From NCBI GenBank assembly GCA_963827065.1, contig CAWGZM010000014.1, forward strand, positions 124,001 to 188,000: a stretch of DNA of 64,000 nt, in the 5' to 3' direction. Numbering within the stretch: the first letter of the stretch is position 1; each line of letters starts with the position of its first letter. A model generated the notes under the pieces. That model was not told the origin of the DNA and searched no databases. It saw only the letters and a program-made list of their open reading frames with translations. Position numbers and translations under genes: made by a program. The stretch is from JACVRW01 sp963827065. GTDB lineage: Bacteria; Actinomycetota; Thermoleophilia; Solirubrobacterales; Thermoleophilaceae. Shown here in pieces: positions 17,813 through 26,615 of the stretch.

Positions 17813-18574
17813 CTACGCGCTGTCCGAGGCCGCGGGCGAAGCCGGGGCGGCCGGTCGTTTCGAGCTCCGGCGCGCCGCCACGACGATCAGCACGATCCCG
17901 CCGGCCATGAGCAGGAGGCCTGCCACGAGCAGTCCGATCCCGACGCCCAGGAACCAGCCAACCTTCGCGGCAACGTCGGCCTCGAGGACCACACGCCGCG
18001 CGCCGTCAGCGTTCATGGCAACAACCGACCAGCGTCCACCCTCGACCTCCCAGCTGACCGCCTGGCGTCCCGGCCCCTCCGAGGAGGCGACCCAGAACTG
18101 CTCTGCGGACGGCGGGCTTCGGGGCGCGCCGCCCCGGCGTGGCAGATAGCGCGGTGGGTCGTCGGACAGATCTTCGACCTCCGCATGGCCGACACCGCGC
18201 AGGTAGGCGTCGACCTCCCGCTCGGGACCGATGCCGAGAAAGACCGCGCCCCCGCCCGGGCGCTCGGCCCTGATGCGGACCCGCCCGAGCACGTCCTTCG
18301 GGACAACATCGACCGGATCGCTTCCAAGGTCGATGTCCTCCACCGTCAACGCGTAAGTGGGGGTCGCCAGACGCTGTGTGTCCGAGGTGTAGTAGCCGTC
18401 GTCGTCGCGGGCGAACGCCTGAGCGAGCACCAGTGCCAGGCCGGCCAGCAGCAGGGCCAAGCCGATGAGCGCCCCGATGCTGCCGAACACCACGGCCACC
18501 ACACGGCCGGCGCTCCAGCCCCGCTTCTCGCCGCCGGGAGGAGAAGCGCTGGGAGGAGTCGCCGGCGTGTTCAC
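17813..18574 (-). CDS. Two-helix membrane protein, last gene of the desaturase/MMPL operon
   Basis: Not recognised. 253 residues with one N-terminal transmembrane helix (about 24-50), an extracytoplasmic region of about 140 residues, and a second helix near 210-235. The Pro-rich N-terminus and the Ala/Pro-rich C-terminus face the cytoplasm. The middle region includes VRIRAERPGGGAVFLGIGPE. It starts three bases after the MMPL stop, so it is likely a partner of that transporter or of the sensor system upstream. Confidence 0.75.
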   Translation of the reverse strand: MNTPATPPSASPPGGEKRGWSAGRVVAVVFGSIGALIGLALLLAGLALVLAQAFARDDDGYYTSDTQRLATPTYALTVEDIDLGSDPVDVVPKDVLGRVRIRAERPGGGAVFLGIGPEREVDAYLRGVGHAEVEDLSDDPPRYLPRRGGAPRSPPSAEQFWVASSEGPGRQAVSWEVEGGRWSVVAMNADGARRVVLEADVAAKVGWFLGVGIGLLVAGLLLMAGGIVLIVVAARRSSKRPAAPASPAASDSA

Positions 18575-18577
18575 TGG

Positions 18578-20902
18578 CTAGACCGGAAGCGGTGCGGGCT
18601 TCGGCTCCCCGGGGGTCCCGTGCTCGTCCGGCGCCGGGGGCTCGACGGGCGGGCCATCGTCGCGCCCGGCCCCGACGTGCGGCAGCCACTCGAGCCAGCT
18701 CGGCAGGTACCAGTTCCAGTCGCCGAGCAGCTTCATCGCCGCCGGCAGCAGCACGCCGCGGATGATCGTCGCGTCGATCAGGACCGCGACGGCCAGCCCG
18801 AGGCCGAGCTCCTTGAAGTCGAGGAAGGCCAGGGTGACGAAGCACAGGAAGACCCCGACCATGACGAGCGCGGCGCTGGTGACCGTCCCGGCCGTCGTCG
18901 AGATCCCTTGCTGGACGGCCTGATCGGTCGACATGCCGCGGTCATGGAGCTCCTTGACCCGGGACAGGATGAACACGTGGTAGTCCATCGAGAGCCCGAA
19001 CAGGACCACGAACAGGAACAGCGGCAGCCAGTTGGTCACCCCGCCGTTCGAGGTGAAGCCGAGCAGCGACTCCAGGTTGCCCTTCTGGAAGACGAGCACG
19101 AGGATGCCGTAGGCGGCTCCGACCGAGAGCAGGTTGAGGATGATCGCCTTGATCGGGATCACGATCGACCGGAAGGTCACGAGCAGCAGCAGGAACGCCA
19201 GTCCGAACACGAAGGCGAAGATCAGCGGCAGCCTGCTGTTCAGCTTGTTGGCGAAGTCCTCCGAGCTGGCCGCATCGCCGGTGACGTTGACGGTGGCCCC
19301 CTCCACTCCGCCGACCGTCGCCGGGATGATGTCATCGCGCAGCTCGTTCAGTGCGTTGACGGACGGGGCGTCGTTTCCGTTGCCAGGGGTCGGGACGTTG
19401 ATCTGGGCGACCGTGCCGTCGTCGCTGTAGATGACCTCGGTTCCGGGCCGGAATGCATCCGAGCCGTTGACCTCGCTGCGCAGCTCGGCGATGCCGGCGG
19501 CGGCGGGACCGGAGCGCACGTCGTCGGCCTCCACGACCACGGTCGCGGTGACGCCCTCGGTCGGGAAGACCTCCTTGACCTTGTTGTAGGTCTGGATCAC
19601 GGGCTCGTCCTGCGGGAACTCGTCTACTCCGCTGGTGACGATGTTCATCTGGAGCGCCGGAATCGCCAGCGCCACGAGGAAGCCGCCCGCGAGGAGAATC
19701 GACAGGCCTGGACGCCGCATCACGCGGCTGGTCAGCGCCGTCCAGAAGCGCGACTCGCCGGCCGGGCGGCGCCGGCCGAGCAGGGGAACCCGACCCTTCT
19801 CGACCCGGTCACCGAGCCACGACAGCATCGCCGGCAGGATCGTCAGGGAGGCGAAGACGGCGATCGCAACCACGAGGATCGTGCCTTCGGCGAAGGAGAT
19901 GAACGCCTTGTCGCCGCTGATGAACATGCCCGCCATCGCGACGATCACGGTTACGCCGGAGATCAGCACGGCACGCCCCGATGTCGCGGCGGCCGCCTCC
20001 AGCGCGGCGCGCTCGCTGCGTCCGGCGGCTCGCTCCTCGCGCTCACGCCGGAGGTAGAAGAGCGAGTAGTCCACACCCACCGCCAGCCCGATCAGCAGGA
20101 CGACCGCCGGGAGGTTGCTGTCGGCCGGGAAGAGGTGGCTCGTGATCGCGACGAGGCCCAGGGCGGCCATGACGGACGTGAGCCCGATCAGAAGCGGCAG
20201 ACCTGCCGCGACGAGCGTGCCGAAGGTGATGATGAGGATGATCAGCGTGATCGGCAGCGAGAGCATCCCCGCCTTCTTGAGGTCGCCGTTGATGACCTCG
20301 TCGATGGCTTCGTCGGCACTTGCGCCGCCGAATTGCTCGACCGCCAGGTCGGGGTGATCGGCCTGAACGGCGGCAACGGCGGCGATGGTGGGATCGACCC
20401 GATCGGATGCCTCCGTCGAGTCGCCCGCGATCTCGAAGTGCACCAGCGCCGCGTGGCCGTCGGGCGAGACCTCGCCGTCGCCGGTCAGCGGCGACTCAAC
20501 GTTCTCGACGTACCGCAGCTGTGAGAGCCGACCTGTGGCGTCCTTGATTGCCGCCTGGAACTCGGGGTCTTCGACCGTGAGCTCGTCACTCTGAACGAAG
20601 ACCACCTCTTCGACTGGCCTCAAGCCGGCGTCGTCGAGCGCCTGCTCGGCATCGCGCGCTTCACCGGAGAACTGATCGATATCGGAGATGTCCTTCTGGC
20701 CGATCAAGTTCATGCCGACGAAGAACGTGACGAGTACGAAGGCAAACCACCCGAGGATGGCCTTCTTGCGGTGCTGGCTACTCCAGCGGGCCATCCGGGC
20801 CGCCAGGTTGTGCGCCGGCGGCGGCGTCGGCGGGGGCGCGCCGTTTCCTGACGCGTGGGGGCGGTCCGGCTCTGAATCGCGCTGGATGATGCGAGTCTTC
20901 AT
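18578..20902 (-). CDS. MMPL/RND family transporter
   Basis: 774 residues with the two-fold repeated layout of MMPL proteins: a membrane helix, a periplasmic-type porter domain, then five to six helices, twice over. The proton-relay Asp-Tyr pairs appear as GVDYSLFYLRRE in the first half and GLSMDYHVFILSRVKE in the second. MMPL proteins export lipids or hydrophobic compounds. It lies downstream of a histidine kinase/response regulator pair and an acyl desaturase in the same direction. That context fits export or trafficking of membrane lipid; the substrate is not known. Confidence 0.93.
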   Translation of the reverse strand: MKTRIIQRDSEPDRPHASGNGAPPPTPPPAHNLAARMARWSSQHRKKAILGWFAFVLVTFFVGMNLIGQKDISDIDQFSGEARDAEQALDDAGLRPVEEVVFVQSDELTVEDPEFQAAIKDATGRLSQLRYVENVESPLTGDGEVSPDGHAALVHFEIAGDSTEASDRVDPTIAAVAAVQADHPDLAVEQFGGASADEAIDEVINGDLKKAGMLSLPITLIILIITFGTLVAAGLPLLIGLTSVMAALGLVAITSHLFPADSNLPAVVLLIGLAVGVDYSLFYLRREREERAAGRSERAALEAAAATSGRAVLISGVTVIVAMAGMFISGDKAFISFAEGTILVVAIAVFASLTILPAMLSWLGDRVEKGRVPLLGRRRPAGESRFWTALTSRVMRRPGLSILLAGGFLVALAIPALQMNIVTSGVDEFPQDEPVIQTYNKVKEVFPTEGVTATVVVEADDVRSGPAAAGIAELRSEVNGSDAFRPGTEVIYSDDGTVAQINVPTPGNGNDAPSVNALNELRDDIIPATVGGVEGATVNVTGDAASSEDFANKLNSRLPLIFAFVFGLAFLLLLVTFRSIVIPIKAIILNLLSVGAAYGILVLVFQKGNLESLLGFTSNGGVTNWLPLFLFVVLFGLSMDYHVFILSRVKELHDRGMSTDQAVQQGISTTAGTVTSAALVMVGVFLCFVTLAFLDFKELGLGLAVAVLIDATIIRGVLLPAAMKLLGDWNWYLPSWLEWLPHVGAGRDDGPPVEPPAPDEHGTPGEPKPAPLPV

Positions 20903-20993
20903 CCGTCCAACCTCCCACCCGCAGCGGCCGCGTGAAAGGCGGGAAACTTGCGGTTTCGGGGGGCGGGTTTCTGGTGTTCGCCGGACGGGCGAG

Positions 20994-21638
20994 TCAGGAA
21001 CGCAGGAACAGCAGCACCGCGAGGACGCGCCGCGACTCGCTTCCGGTGGACGGTAGCCCGAGCTTCCCGAAGATGCTCGAGACGTATTTCTCGACGGCCC
21101 GGAGCGTGATCACGAGCGCGTCGGCGATGCCCTGGTTGGAGCTTCCCGTGGCCATCAGCTCGAGCACCTCGTGCTCGCGCGGGGTCAGCGCGGCGAGCGG
21201 ATCATCGCTGCGCCGCCTCGAGAGGAGGGTCGAAACGATGATCGGATCGATGGCCGAGCCGCCGGCGGCCACCCGCTCCACCGCCGCGACGAACTCCGGG
21301 ATGTCGCTGATGCGGTCCTTGAGCAGGTATCCCACCCCTTCGGCGGAGTCGGCGAGCAGCCGCATCGCGAGGCCGAGCTCCACGTATTGCGAGAGCACGA
21401 GGACCCCCATGGAGGGATGCTGATCGCGGATCTCGATCGCTGCCCGCAGGCCCTCGTCGTTGTGGGTCGGCGGCAACCGGATGTCCACGATCGCCGCGTC
21501 CAGTTCGTGGGAGTTCGCCTTGCGCAGCAGCTCCTCGGCGTCCTCGCATTGAGCGACCACGTCGAAGCCGGCGTCGGACAGGAGGCGCGCGAGGCCCTCG
21601 CGCAGCAGCACGCTGTCCTCGGCGATGGCTACGCGCAC
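20994..21638 (-). CDS. NarL/FixJ-type response regulator
   Basis: 214 residues. The receiver domain starts MRVAIAEDSVLLREGLARLL, with the phospho-acceptor Asp in LDAAIVDIRLPP. The C-terminal LuxR helix-turn-helix reads LTPREHEVLELMATGSSNQGI and VEKYVSSIFGKLGL. Its start overlaps the end of the kinase gene by ten bases, so the two form a coupled system. It probably controls the operon in which it sits. Confidence 0.93.
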   Translation of the reverse strand: MRVAIAEDSVLLREGLARLLSDAGFDVVAQCEDAEELLRKANSHELDAAIVDIRLPPTHNDEGLRAAIEIRDQHPSMGVLVLSQYVELGLAMRLLADSAEGVGYLLKDRISDIPEFVAAVERVAAGGSAIDPIIVSTLLSRRRSDDPLAALTPREHEVLELMATGSSNQGIADALVITLRAVEKYVSSIFGKLGLPSTGSESRRVLAVLLFLRS

Positions 21639-23398
21639 GGGATCTCCGCCCTCACTCGTGTGCCCCCGCCGCGCGGTGTCCAGACCCGCAACCGGCCACC
21701 GAGCCCCTCCACCCGATCGGCGAGCCCGCGCAGGCCGCTGCCGCGCTCGCTGTCGGCTCCGCCAACGCCGTCGTCGACCACCTCTACGACGAGCGAGCCA
21801 TTAGCGCGGGCCACGTCCACGCTCACCGAGCTCGCCTCGGCGTGCTTGCCGACGTTCGCGAGGCTCTCGGAGACGACGTAGTACGCAGCCACCTCGATGC
21901 GCTCTTGCACACGCGCATCGAGATCGACCGCCAGCCGCACCGGGACGGGAGCCTGGGCGGCGAGCGACTCGAGCGCCACGCCCAACCCATGACCGCTCAC
22001 CACCGCCGGGTGGATGCCGCGGGCCACATCGCGCAGCTCCTCGAGCGACAGTGCGATCTCGCCCCTCGCCTGGTCGAGGCGAGACATGGCGTCGGGCTGT
22101 CCCACGAGCCGCTCCTTGAGCAGGCCTAGCTCGAGCGAGAGCGCGATCAGCCGCTGCTGCGCTCCGTCGTGAAGGTTGCGTTCCAGTCGCTGCCGCTCGT
22201 GCTGGCCCGCCTCGATCACCCGCCCCCGCGAGCCCTTGAGCTCCTCGAGGCGCGCTTTCAGGTCGACATGAAGCCGGCCGTTCTCGAGCGCCATTCCGGC
22301 CGCCGCGCTGACGGCGTCGAGCCGCTCGGGCTCATCGCCAAGCGAGGGGTTGTGCACGAGCGCCGCCAGGTGTACCCCGTCGCGGTCGATCAGCGTCGTG
22401 GCCCTCCCGTTGTCGTGCGCGGGCAGCTCCACCGGGCGACCGTCCGGGCCCGCCCAGCTCTCGAACTCCGGCAGCCAATAGGCGATCGCCAGGGACGGAT
22501 CGCCGAGGGCCCGGGAGAGGGCGTCGCGGAGGTCGGTCGGTCCCGGATCGCCGTCCAGCTCGACCACGAAGTCGCCGACTGCGGAGCGAGCGAGCCGGGC
22601 GTCGAGCAGCGCAATCAGGAACGCGACCGGGGCGAGCCCGATTACCAGGAAGGTGATCCGCCGAATGGTCTCGAACGCGGATAGCTCCAGCGCACCGGCG
22701 AGCATCAGGGCGGCGATCATCACGAGCCCGAGCGCGAAGGAGTCGATCAGCAGCGCGACGGAGCGTCGCAGCGGGCGGCCGGAGGTTCGCCGGCGGGCGA
22801 CGAGCAGGGCGAAGCTGATCAGGGCGAGAGCGCTCAGCGTTACGAGCTGAACGACCTGGACCGCGTTCGCCGCGGCGGGCTCCGCCGTGGCCGCGAGCAG
22901 GTTGTCAGTGCCGACGCCGCCGAGCAGCATCTTGACGAGCTGCAGGCCGGCCGCCACCGAATACCCCGCTGCGACGACAACTCGCTCCGCGCCGCGCTCG
23001 AGGCGCCCGCTCGGGAACGCGAGGAAAACATGGATCAGGACGGCCACGGGCAGGAGGTCGAAGGCCAGCCCGATCGTGTACGGGAGGAGAGGCGCGTTCG
23101 CCCACTGGAGGGACGAAACGAACATCGCGAAGCCGGCGGCGATCATCAGGGGTCCGAAGCGGCTGTCGGGCCGCCGCCACCAGGCGATCAGACCACCGAG
23201 GATGTACGGCACAGTGATCCAGTCGACGAGCGCGGCCTGGAGGCCTGGCTCGGGCACGTGATCGCTCGTCAGCGCCAGCGCGAAGGTTGCGACGGCCGCC
23301 GCTAGTCCGGCGAGCCCTACCGCCCAGAGCAGACGAGGCCTGGGGGCGAGCGAGGGGCCCCGAAGACGGATGCTCCGGGGCGCTGCGGAGACCGCCAT
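21629..23398 (-). CDS. Membrane sensor histidine kinase (NarL-type partner)
   Basis: 589 residues. Six to eight hydrophobic segments occupy the first 260 residues. A GAF-like middle region follows. The dimerisation/phosphoacceptor motif is QRLERNLHDGAQQRLIALSL (HisKA_3), and the ATP-binding domain ends with EVVDDGVGGADSERGSGLRG. The sensor part has no recognised ligand fold. It begins one base after the desaturase stop and overlaps the response regulator, so sensing and lipid desaturation appear to be coexpressed. Confidence 0.92.
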   Translation of the reverse strand: MAVSAAPRSIRLRGPSLAPRPRLLWAVGLAGLAAAVATFALALTSDHVPEPGLQAALVDWITVPYILGGLIAWWRRPDSRFGPLMIAAGFAMFVSSLQWANAPLLPYTIGLAFDLLPVAVLIHVFLAFPSGRLERGAERVVVAAGYSVAAGLQLVKMLLGGVGTDNLLAATAEPAAANAVQVVQLVTLSALALISFALLVARRRTSGRPLRRSVALLIDSFALGLVMIAALMLAGALELSAFETIRRITFLVIGLAPVAFLIALLDARLARSAVGDFVVELDGDPGPTDLRDALSRALGDPSLAIAYWLPEFESWAGPDGRPVELPAHDNGRATTLIDRDGVHLAALVHNPSLGDEPERLDAVSAAAGMALENGRLHVDLKARLEELKGSRGRVIEAGQHERQRLERNLHDGAQQRLIALSLELGLLKERLVGQPDAMSRLDQARGEIALSLEELRDVARGIHPAVVSGHGLGVALESLAAQAPVPVRLAVDLDARVQERIEVAAYYVVSESLANVGKHAEASSVSVDVARANGSLVVEVVDDGVGGADSERGSGLRGLADRVEGLGGRLRVWTPRGGGTRVRAEIPCA

Positions 23399-23399
23399 G

Positions 23400-24338
23400 T
23401 CACGCCGCCTGCCCAGCCGCCTTCGCTCGTTGGCGCTCGGGGCTTATCCGAACGACGTTCCAGACGAGCCCGTACCGCTCAAGGCCGGTGATGACCCAGG
23501 CGGACGGATCGGGCTGCCAGCGGCGCATCCCGTGGACGGCGGAGGTGGGAAAAGCGTGGTGGTTGTTGTGCCACGCCTCGCCCAGGGCCAGTGGGGCGAG
23601 CCAGGCCAGATTGCGCGACTCGTCGTCCGTCTCGAACGCGCGGCGCCCGAACGTGTGGCAGAGCGAGTTGATGCTGTAGGTGACGTGGTGCACGACGAAC
23701 ACCCGCACGCCCCCGCCCCAGAGGAGGGCGGTCAGACCGGCGCCGATCGTCCCTCCGAGGGCGATCCCAAGTCCGAAGGTGGCCGCCAGGCCGAGCGCCG
23801 CCCAGAGCGGGAAGGTCTTATCGACGAACCGGATCACGGGGTCGCGCAGAAGGTCTGGGGCGTAGCGGCGCTTGGAGCCGCGCTGCTCGTGGACGAAGAG
23901 CCAGCCGAGATGAGCGTGAACAAGCCCGCGAACGGCACCGCGCAGACCGCCGCCGTGGCCGACGTGCGGGCTGTGGGGATCGCCCTCCTCGTCGGAGAAG
24001 GCATGGTGCTTGCGGTGGTTGGCAACCCATGGGATGACCGGCCCCTCGATCGCCGCGGAACCGAGGATCGCCAGCGTGGCGCGCAGCCCCCGGCTTGTCT
24101 CGAAGCTTCGATGGGTCAGGTGGCGGTGAAAGCCGACCGTCACGCCGAGCCCGGTCGCGACGTACATCACCGCGAAGACGACCAGGTCGTGCCAGCCGAG
24201 CAGGCGGTCCCACACCTGCCACGCCGCCACGCCCAGCACCAGGACAGGGATCCCTGTAACCAGGCCGGTGATCACCCGGTCGAGCGTCTCGTGCGCGACG
24301 GGCTCGACGTCCGCGCGGCTGGCGGCCTGGGCGATCAC
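23400..24338 (-). CDS. Acyl-CoA (delta-9-type) fatty acid desaturase
   Basis: About 312 residues. The three histidine boxes of the di-iron membrane desaturases are all present: HRHLTH, HRKHHAF, and HNNHHAFP. There are four membrane helices. It introduces a double bond into acyl chains, with electrons from a ferredoxin or cytochrome. The GTG at 24338 was chosen because it overlaps the upstream stop as GTGA; a longer reading extends through the upstream gene in a different frame. In the operon it precedes a histidine kinase, as in temperature- or envelope-responsive desaturase systems. Confidence 0.9.
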   Translation of the reverse strand: MIAQAASRADVEPVAHETLDRVITGLVTGIPVLVLGVAAWQVWDRLLGWHDLVVFAVMYVATGLGVTVGFHRHLTHRSFETSRGLRATLAILGSAAIEGPVIPWVANHRKHHAFSDEEGDPHSPHVGHGGGLRGAVRGLVHAHLGWLFVHEQRGSKRRYAPDLLRDPVIRFVDKTFPLWAALGLAATFGLGIALGGTIGAGLTALLWGGGVRVFVVHHVTYSINSLCHTFGRRAFETDDESRNLAWLAPLALGEAWHNNHHAFPTSAVHGMRRWQPDPSAWVITGLERYGLVWNVVRISPERQRAKAAGQAA

Positions 24339-24613
24339 TCTTCCGCCCGAAGCTCGAACCACACGCGGGTGTCGCCCGCCCAGCTGGCGATCCCCCGGCG
24401 GTCGGCGATCCGGTCGACCAGGACGAGTCCCCACCCGCCGACGGCGTCGGAGGAAGGGCGTGGAGGCTTGTGTCGGAATCCGTTTCCCGGATGGGCCGCT
24501 TCACGGGCGGAGCTGGGCACCGCGCCGTCGCCGGCGCGCACCGCTGTCCTGGCCGCCGAGCTGGCTTCGAGCCCTCCGTTCACCGAGAAGACAAGACTCC
24601 TGAGCTGGGTCAT
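24335..24613 (-). pseudogene. Internally deleted RsbW-like (GHKL) ATPase
   Basis: 92 residues. The end (PSSDAVGGWGLVLVDRIADR...GDTRVWFEL) is the clear C-terminus of an HATPase_c_2 anti-sigma/ATP-binding protein, with the GGWGL box. The start (SLVFSVNGGLEASSAARTAV) resembles the N-terminal strand and helix. The central part with the N box (E-x-x-x-N) needed for Mg-ATP binding is missing, and the join is in frame. It is still embedded in the operon with four-base overlaps at both ends. It may be a remnant kept for translational coupling, or a short protein with a new role. Confidence 0.65.
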
Positions 24614-24900
24614 GTGGCACCGGTCTCACCGGGGCGCGCGACCTCCCGGATCAATCTCTGGCGCTTCTCGCGGTAGGTCGGGGTGAGCCCGCCGCTCAGC
24701 GCGCCTGCCTCGTCGAGCCATTCCAGCGCCAGTTCGACGGCGCCGAGTCGGTCGAAAGCATCCGCCCGATCGAAGGCGGCCTCGATGTGCGCCTGGTGCC
24801 CTGACTCACGCGCGACCCGCCGGTCCCACTCCTGCGCCTCCGGTGAGTCGCGGCGAAACGGCAACAACATCGACATGCTCAGCTCCCAGGGCCACTCCAT
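24610..24900 (-). CDS. Small hypothetical protein, first gene of the desaturase operon
   Basis: Not recognised. 96 residues. Acidic, helical: EAQEWDRRVARESGHQAHIE then AFDRADAFDRLGAVELALEW, which looks like a tetratricopeptide-type helix pair. The ATG at 24900 was used; a second ATG at residue 8 is possible. It overlaps the next gene as ATGA. It is the first gene of the seven-gene minus-strand unit and is divergent from the ANTAR regulator; about 145 bases lie between them. Confidence 0.65.
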   Translation of the reverse strand: MEWPWELSMSMLLPFRRDSPEAQEWDRRVARESGHQAHIEAAFDRADAFDRLGAVELALEWLDEAGALSGGLTPTYREKRQRLIREVARPGETGAT

Positions 24901-25045
24901 TACGCGCCGACAACTGGGGTCGGCACCTAGCCGCCGGCCGGGTGCTGGAGCCGGATCAGCGCCTGCCGGTTGCCTGGGGCGAGACGCCTGGCCAGAGTAC
25001 CACCGATGCGAGTGCCGGATTAGACTTCGGCGTTCCCGGACGACG

Positions 25046-25639
25046 ATGAACTACCGCGAGACAGAGCATCTGCGCGTGCTGATCGCAAACGAGCGAAAGG
25101 ATCGGCTCGCCCTCGTCGCGCCGATCGTGGCCGGCCTCGGCCACGAGGTGATCGCGCGCGAGGTCGAGGTCGACGATGTCGGGCCGGTGACAGCGCGCGA
25201 GCGGCCCGACGTCGCGCTGGTCGGGCTCGGCGAGAGCTCCCAGCACGCCCTCACGCTGATCGAGAAGATCGTCCAGGAGTCCGCCTGCCCGGTGATCGTG
25301 CTCATCCACGCGCCCGACCCGGCCTTCGTGAGAGAGGCGTCGAAGCGCGGCATCTTCGCCTACATCACCGACGCCGAGCCTCAGGACTGGCAGAGTTCGA
25401 TTGACATCGTCCTGCGCCGATTCGCCGAGTACCACGACCTGGAGGGCGCCTTCGGGCGCCGGGCCATCACCGAGCGGGCGAAGGGCATCCTGATGGAGCG
25501 TCACTCGGTGGACGAGGCCGCTGCCTTCGAGATGCTCCGCGAACATTCGCGGGCGGCCAACCGCAAGCTGGTAGACATCGCGTCCGCCGTGGTCGACGGT
25601 CATCCGCTCCTACCGAAGGTGAGCGAGCTCGCTCCCTAA
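25046..25639 (+). CDS. ANTAR-domain response regulator
   Basis: 197 residues. A receiver-like domain (about 8-125) is followed by an ANTAR RNA-binding domain (RRAITERAKGILMERHSVDE, then AFEMLREHSRAANRKLVDIA). ANTAR proteins bind paired stem-loops in leader RNA and prevent termination. The receiver lacks the usual acidic cluster and reads RPDVALVGLGESS where the phospho-Asp should be, so it is probably not phosphorylated in the standard way. The ATG at 25046 follows directly on a short leader. It is divergent from the desaturase operon. Confidence 0.88.
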   Translation: MNYRETEHLRVLIANERKDRLALVAPIVAGLGHEVIAREVEVDDVGPVTARERPDVALVGLGESSQHALTLIEKIVQESACPVIVLIHAPDPAFVREASKRGIFAYITDAEPQDWQSSIDIVLRRFAEYHDLEGAFGRRAITERAKGILMERHSVDEAAAFEMLREHSRAANRKLVDIASAVVDGHPLLPKVSELAP

Positions 25640-25671
25640 CGGGTCGCTATCGCCGGACCCCGCTTCGCTCG

Positions 25672-26202
25672 CTAGAGCCGCTTGTGGAAGATGAGGAACT
25701 CGCACGGCGTGGCGAGCCGCGGCGCGAGCTGCGCCGCCACCTGCTCGAACGGCGCCGAGCGGACCACCTGGTAGCCGAGCCGGGTGTACCAGCTGCGGAG
25801 GCGCTCCTTCTCCGGGTGGACCCACTCCTTCGGGACGAGCAGCTCGAGCTGCATCGTCGTGACGCCGCGCGAGCGCATCAGCTCCTCCGCTGAGCGCACC
25901 AGCTCGCGGCCGACACCGCTGCCCCACTGGTCCGGCGCCGAGGAGATAAGGGCGAGATCGGCCGTCTCCGCGTCCAGCGGCCGCACGTACGCGCAGCCGA
26001 CGAGCCGGCCCTCGAGCGTGGCCGCGAGCACTCCACCGCTGCGGACTGCCTCGGCGATCTCGGCCGGCTTGGTCCGCGTCGTGCCCCCGAGCCACAGGCC
26101 GGCCTCACCGACGGCGTACGCCGCGTTGATGAGGCCGGCGAGCTCCTCGGCAAGGACCTCCTCGCAGGCCTCCCCCGGGGCGAGCAGCCTGACCTCGGCC
26201 AT
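25672..26202 (-). CDS. GNAT family N-acetyltransferase
   Basis: 176 residues. The acetyl-CoA binding segment is LALISSAPDQWGSGVGRELV. Further conserved parts are the N-terminal EELAGLINAAYAVGEAGLW and the C-terminal LRSWYTRLGYQVVRSAPFEQ. Typical of small actinobacterial GNATs; the substrate is unknown. It starts 11 bases downstream of another small gene of acetyltransferase type and is probably cotranscribed with it. Confidence 0.85.
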   Translation of the reverse strand: MAEVRLLAPGEACEEVLAEELAGLINAAYAVGEAGLWLGGTTRTKPAEIAEAVRSGGVLAATLEGRLVGCAYVRPLDAETADLALISSAPDQWGSGVGRELVRSAEELMRSRGVTTMQLELLVPKEWVHPEKERLRSWYTRLGYQVVRSAPFEQVAAQLAPRLATPCEFLIFHKRL

Positions 26203-26213
26203 CACCCCGGCAC

Positions 26214-26528
26214 TCAGCGCAGCCGGAGCGCGAGCCGGGGCAGCAGCCGGCGGTCGCGCTGCGAGGCGGCAGGCATATGCCGGCGGGCCGCGTGCCGGCG
26301 CAGCAGCTCGACGAGCTGCAGCGACGGGACGAACGGGTCCGCGATGGCGCGACCGGTCGACAGGCAGAGCGCCGCGACGATCGCGCCGTTCTCCTCGGCA
26401 ACGAGTGCGGGGCCCGCCAGCGGACGCGCGCTGTCCAGCAGCGCCAGCCGATTGAGGTCGGCGTGGTCGCCGGCGCGCGCGCTGCGCAGGAGCACGCCAT
26501 CGGGGCGGGGAGTGCGCGACGTGGGCAT
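26214..26528 (-). CDS. Short acetyltransferase-like protein
   Basis: 104 residues. VLLRSARAGDHADLNRLALLD and GPALVAEENGAIVAALCL match the first strands of GNAT proteins. The later GRAIADPFVPSLQLVELL replaces the acetyl-CoA loop. Small proteins with this pattern are common in actinobacteria and probably lack catalysis. The start ATG 26528 fits the domain start. It is divergent from the LysR gene across 87 A/T-richer bases that should carry both promoters. Confidence 0.7.
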   Translation of the reverse strand: MPTSRTPRPDGVLLRSARAGDHADLNRLALLDSARPLAGPALVAEENGAIVAALCLSTGRAIADPFVPSLQLVELLRRHAARRHMPAASQRDRRLLPRLALRLR

Positions 26529-26615
26529 GGGACATACGGTGTCACCCGGCGATCCATCGCGCAATACGAAATTCTGTCGAAACTCAGAAGCAAACGAGAT
26601 AAGTTGTCGGTCCGC

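Noticed and set aside
18185..20524. A 779-codon open frame opposite the MMPL gene
   Set aside because: Repetitive charged sequence without a fold, fully explained as a shadow of the transporter gene.
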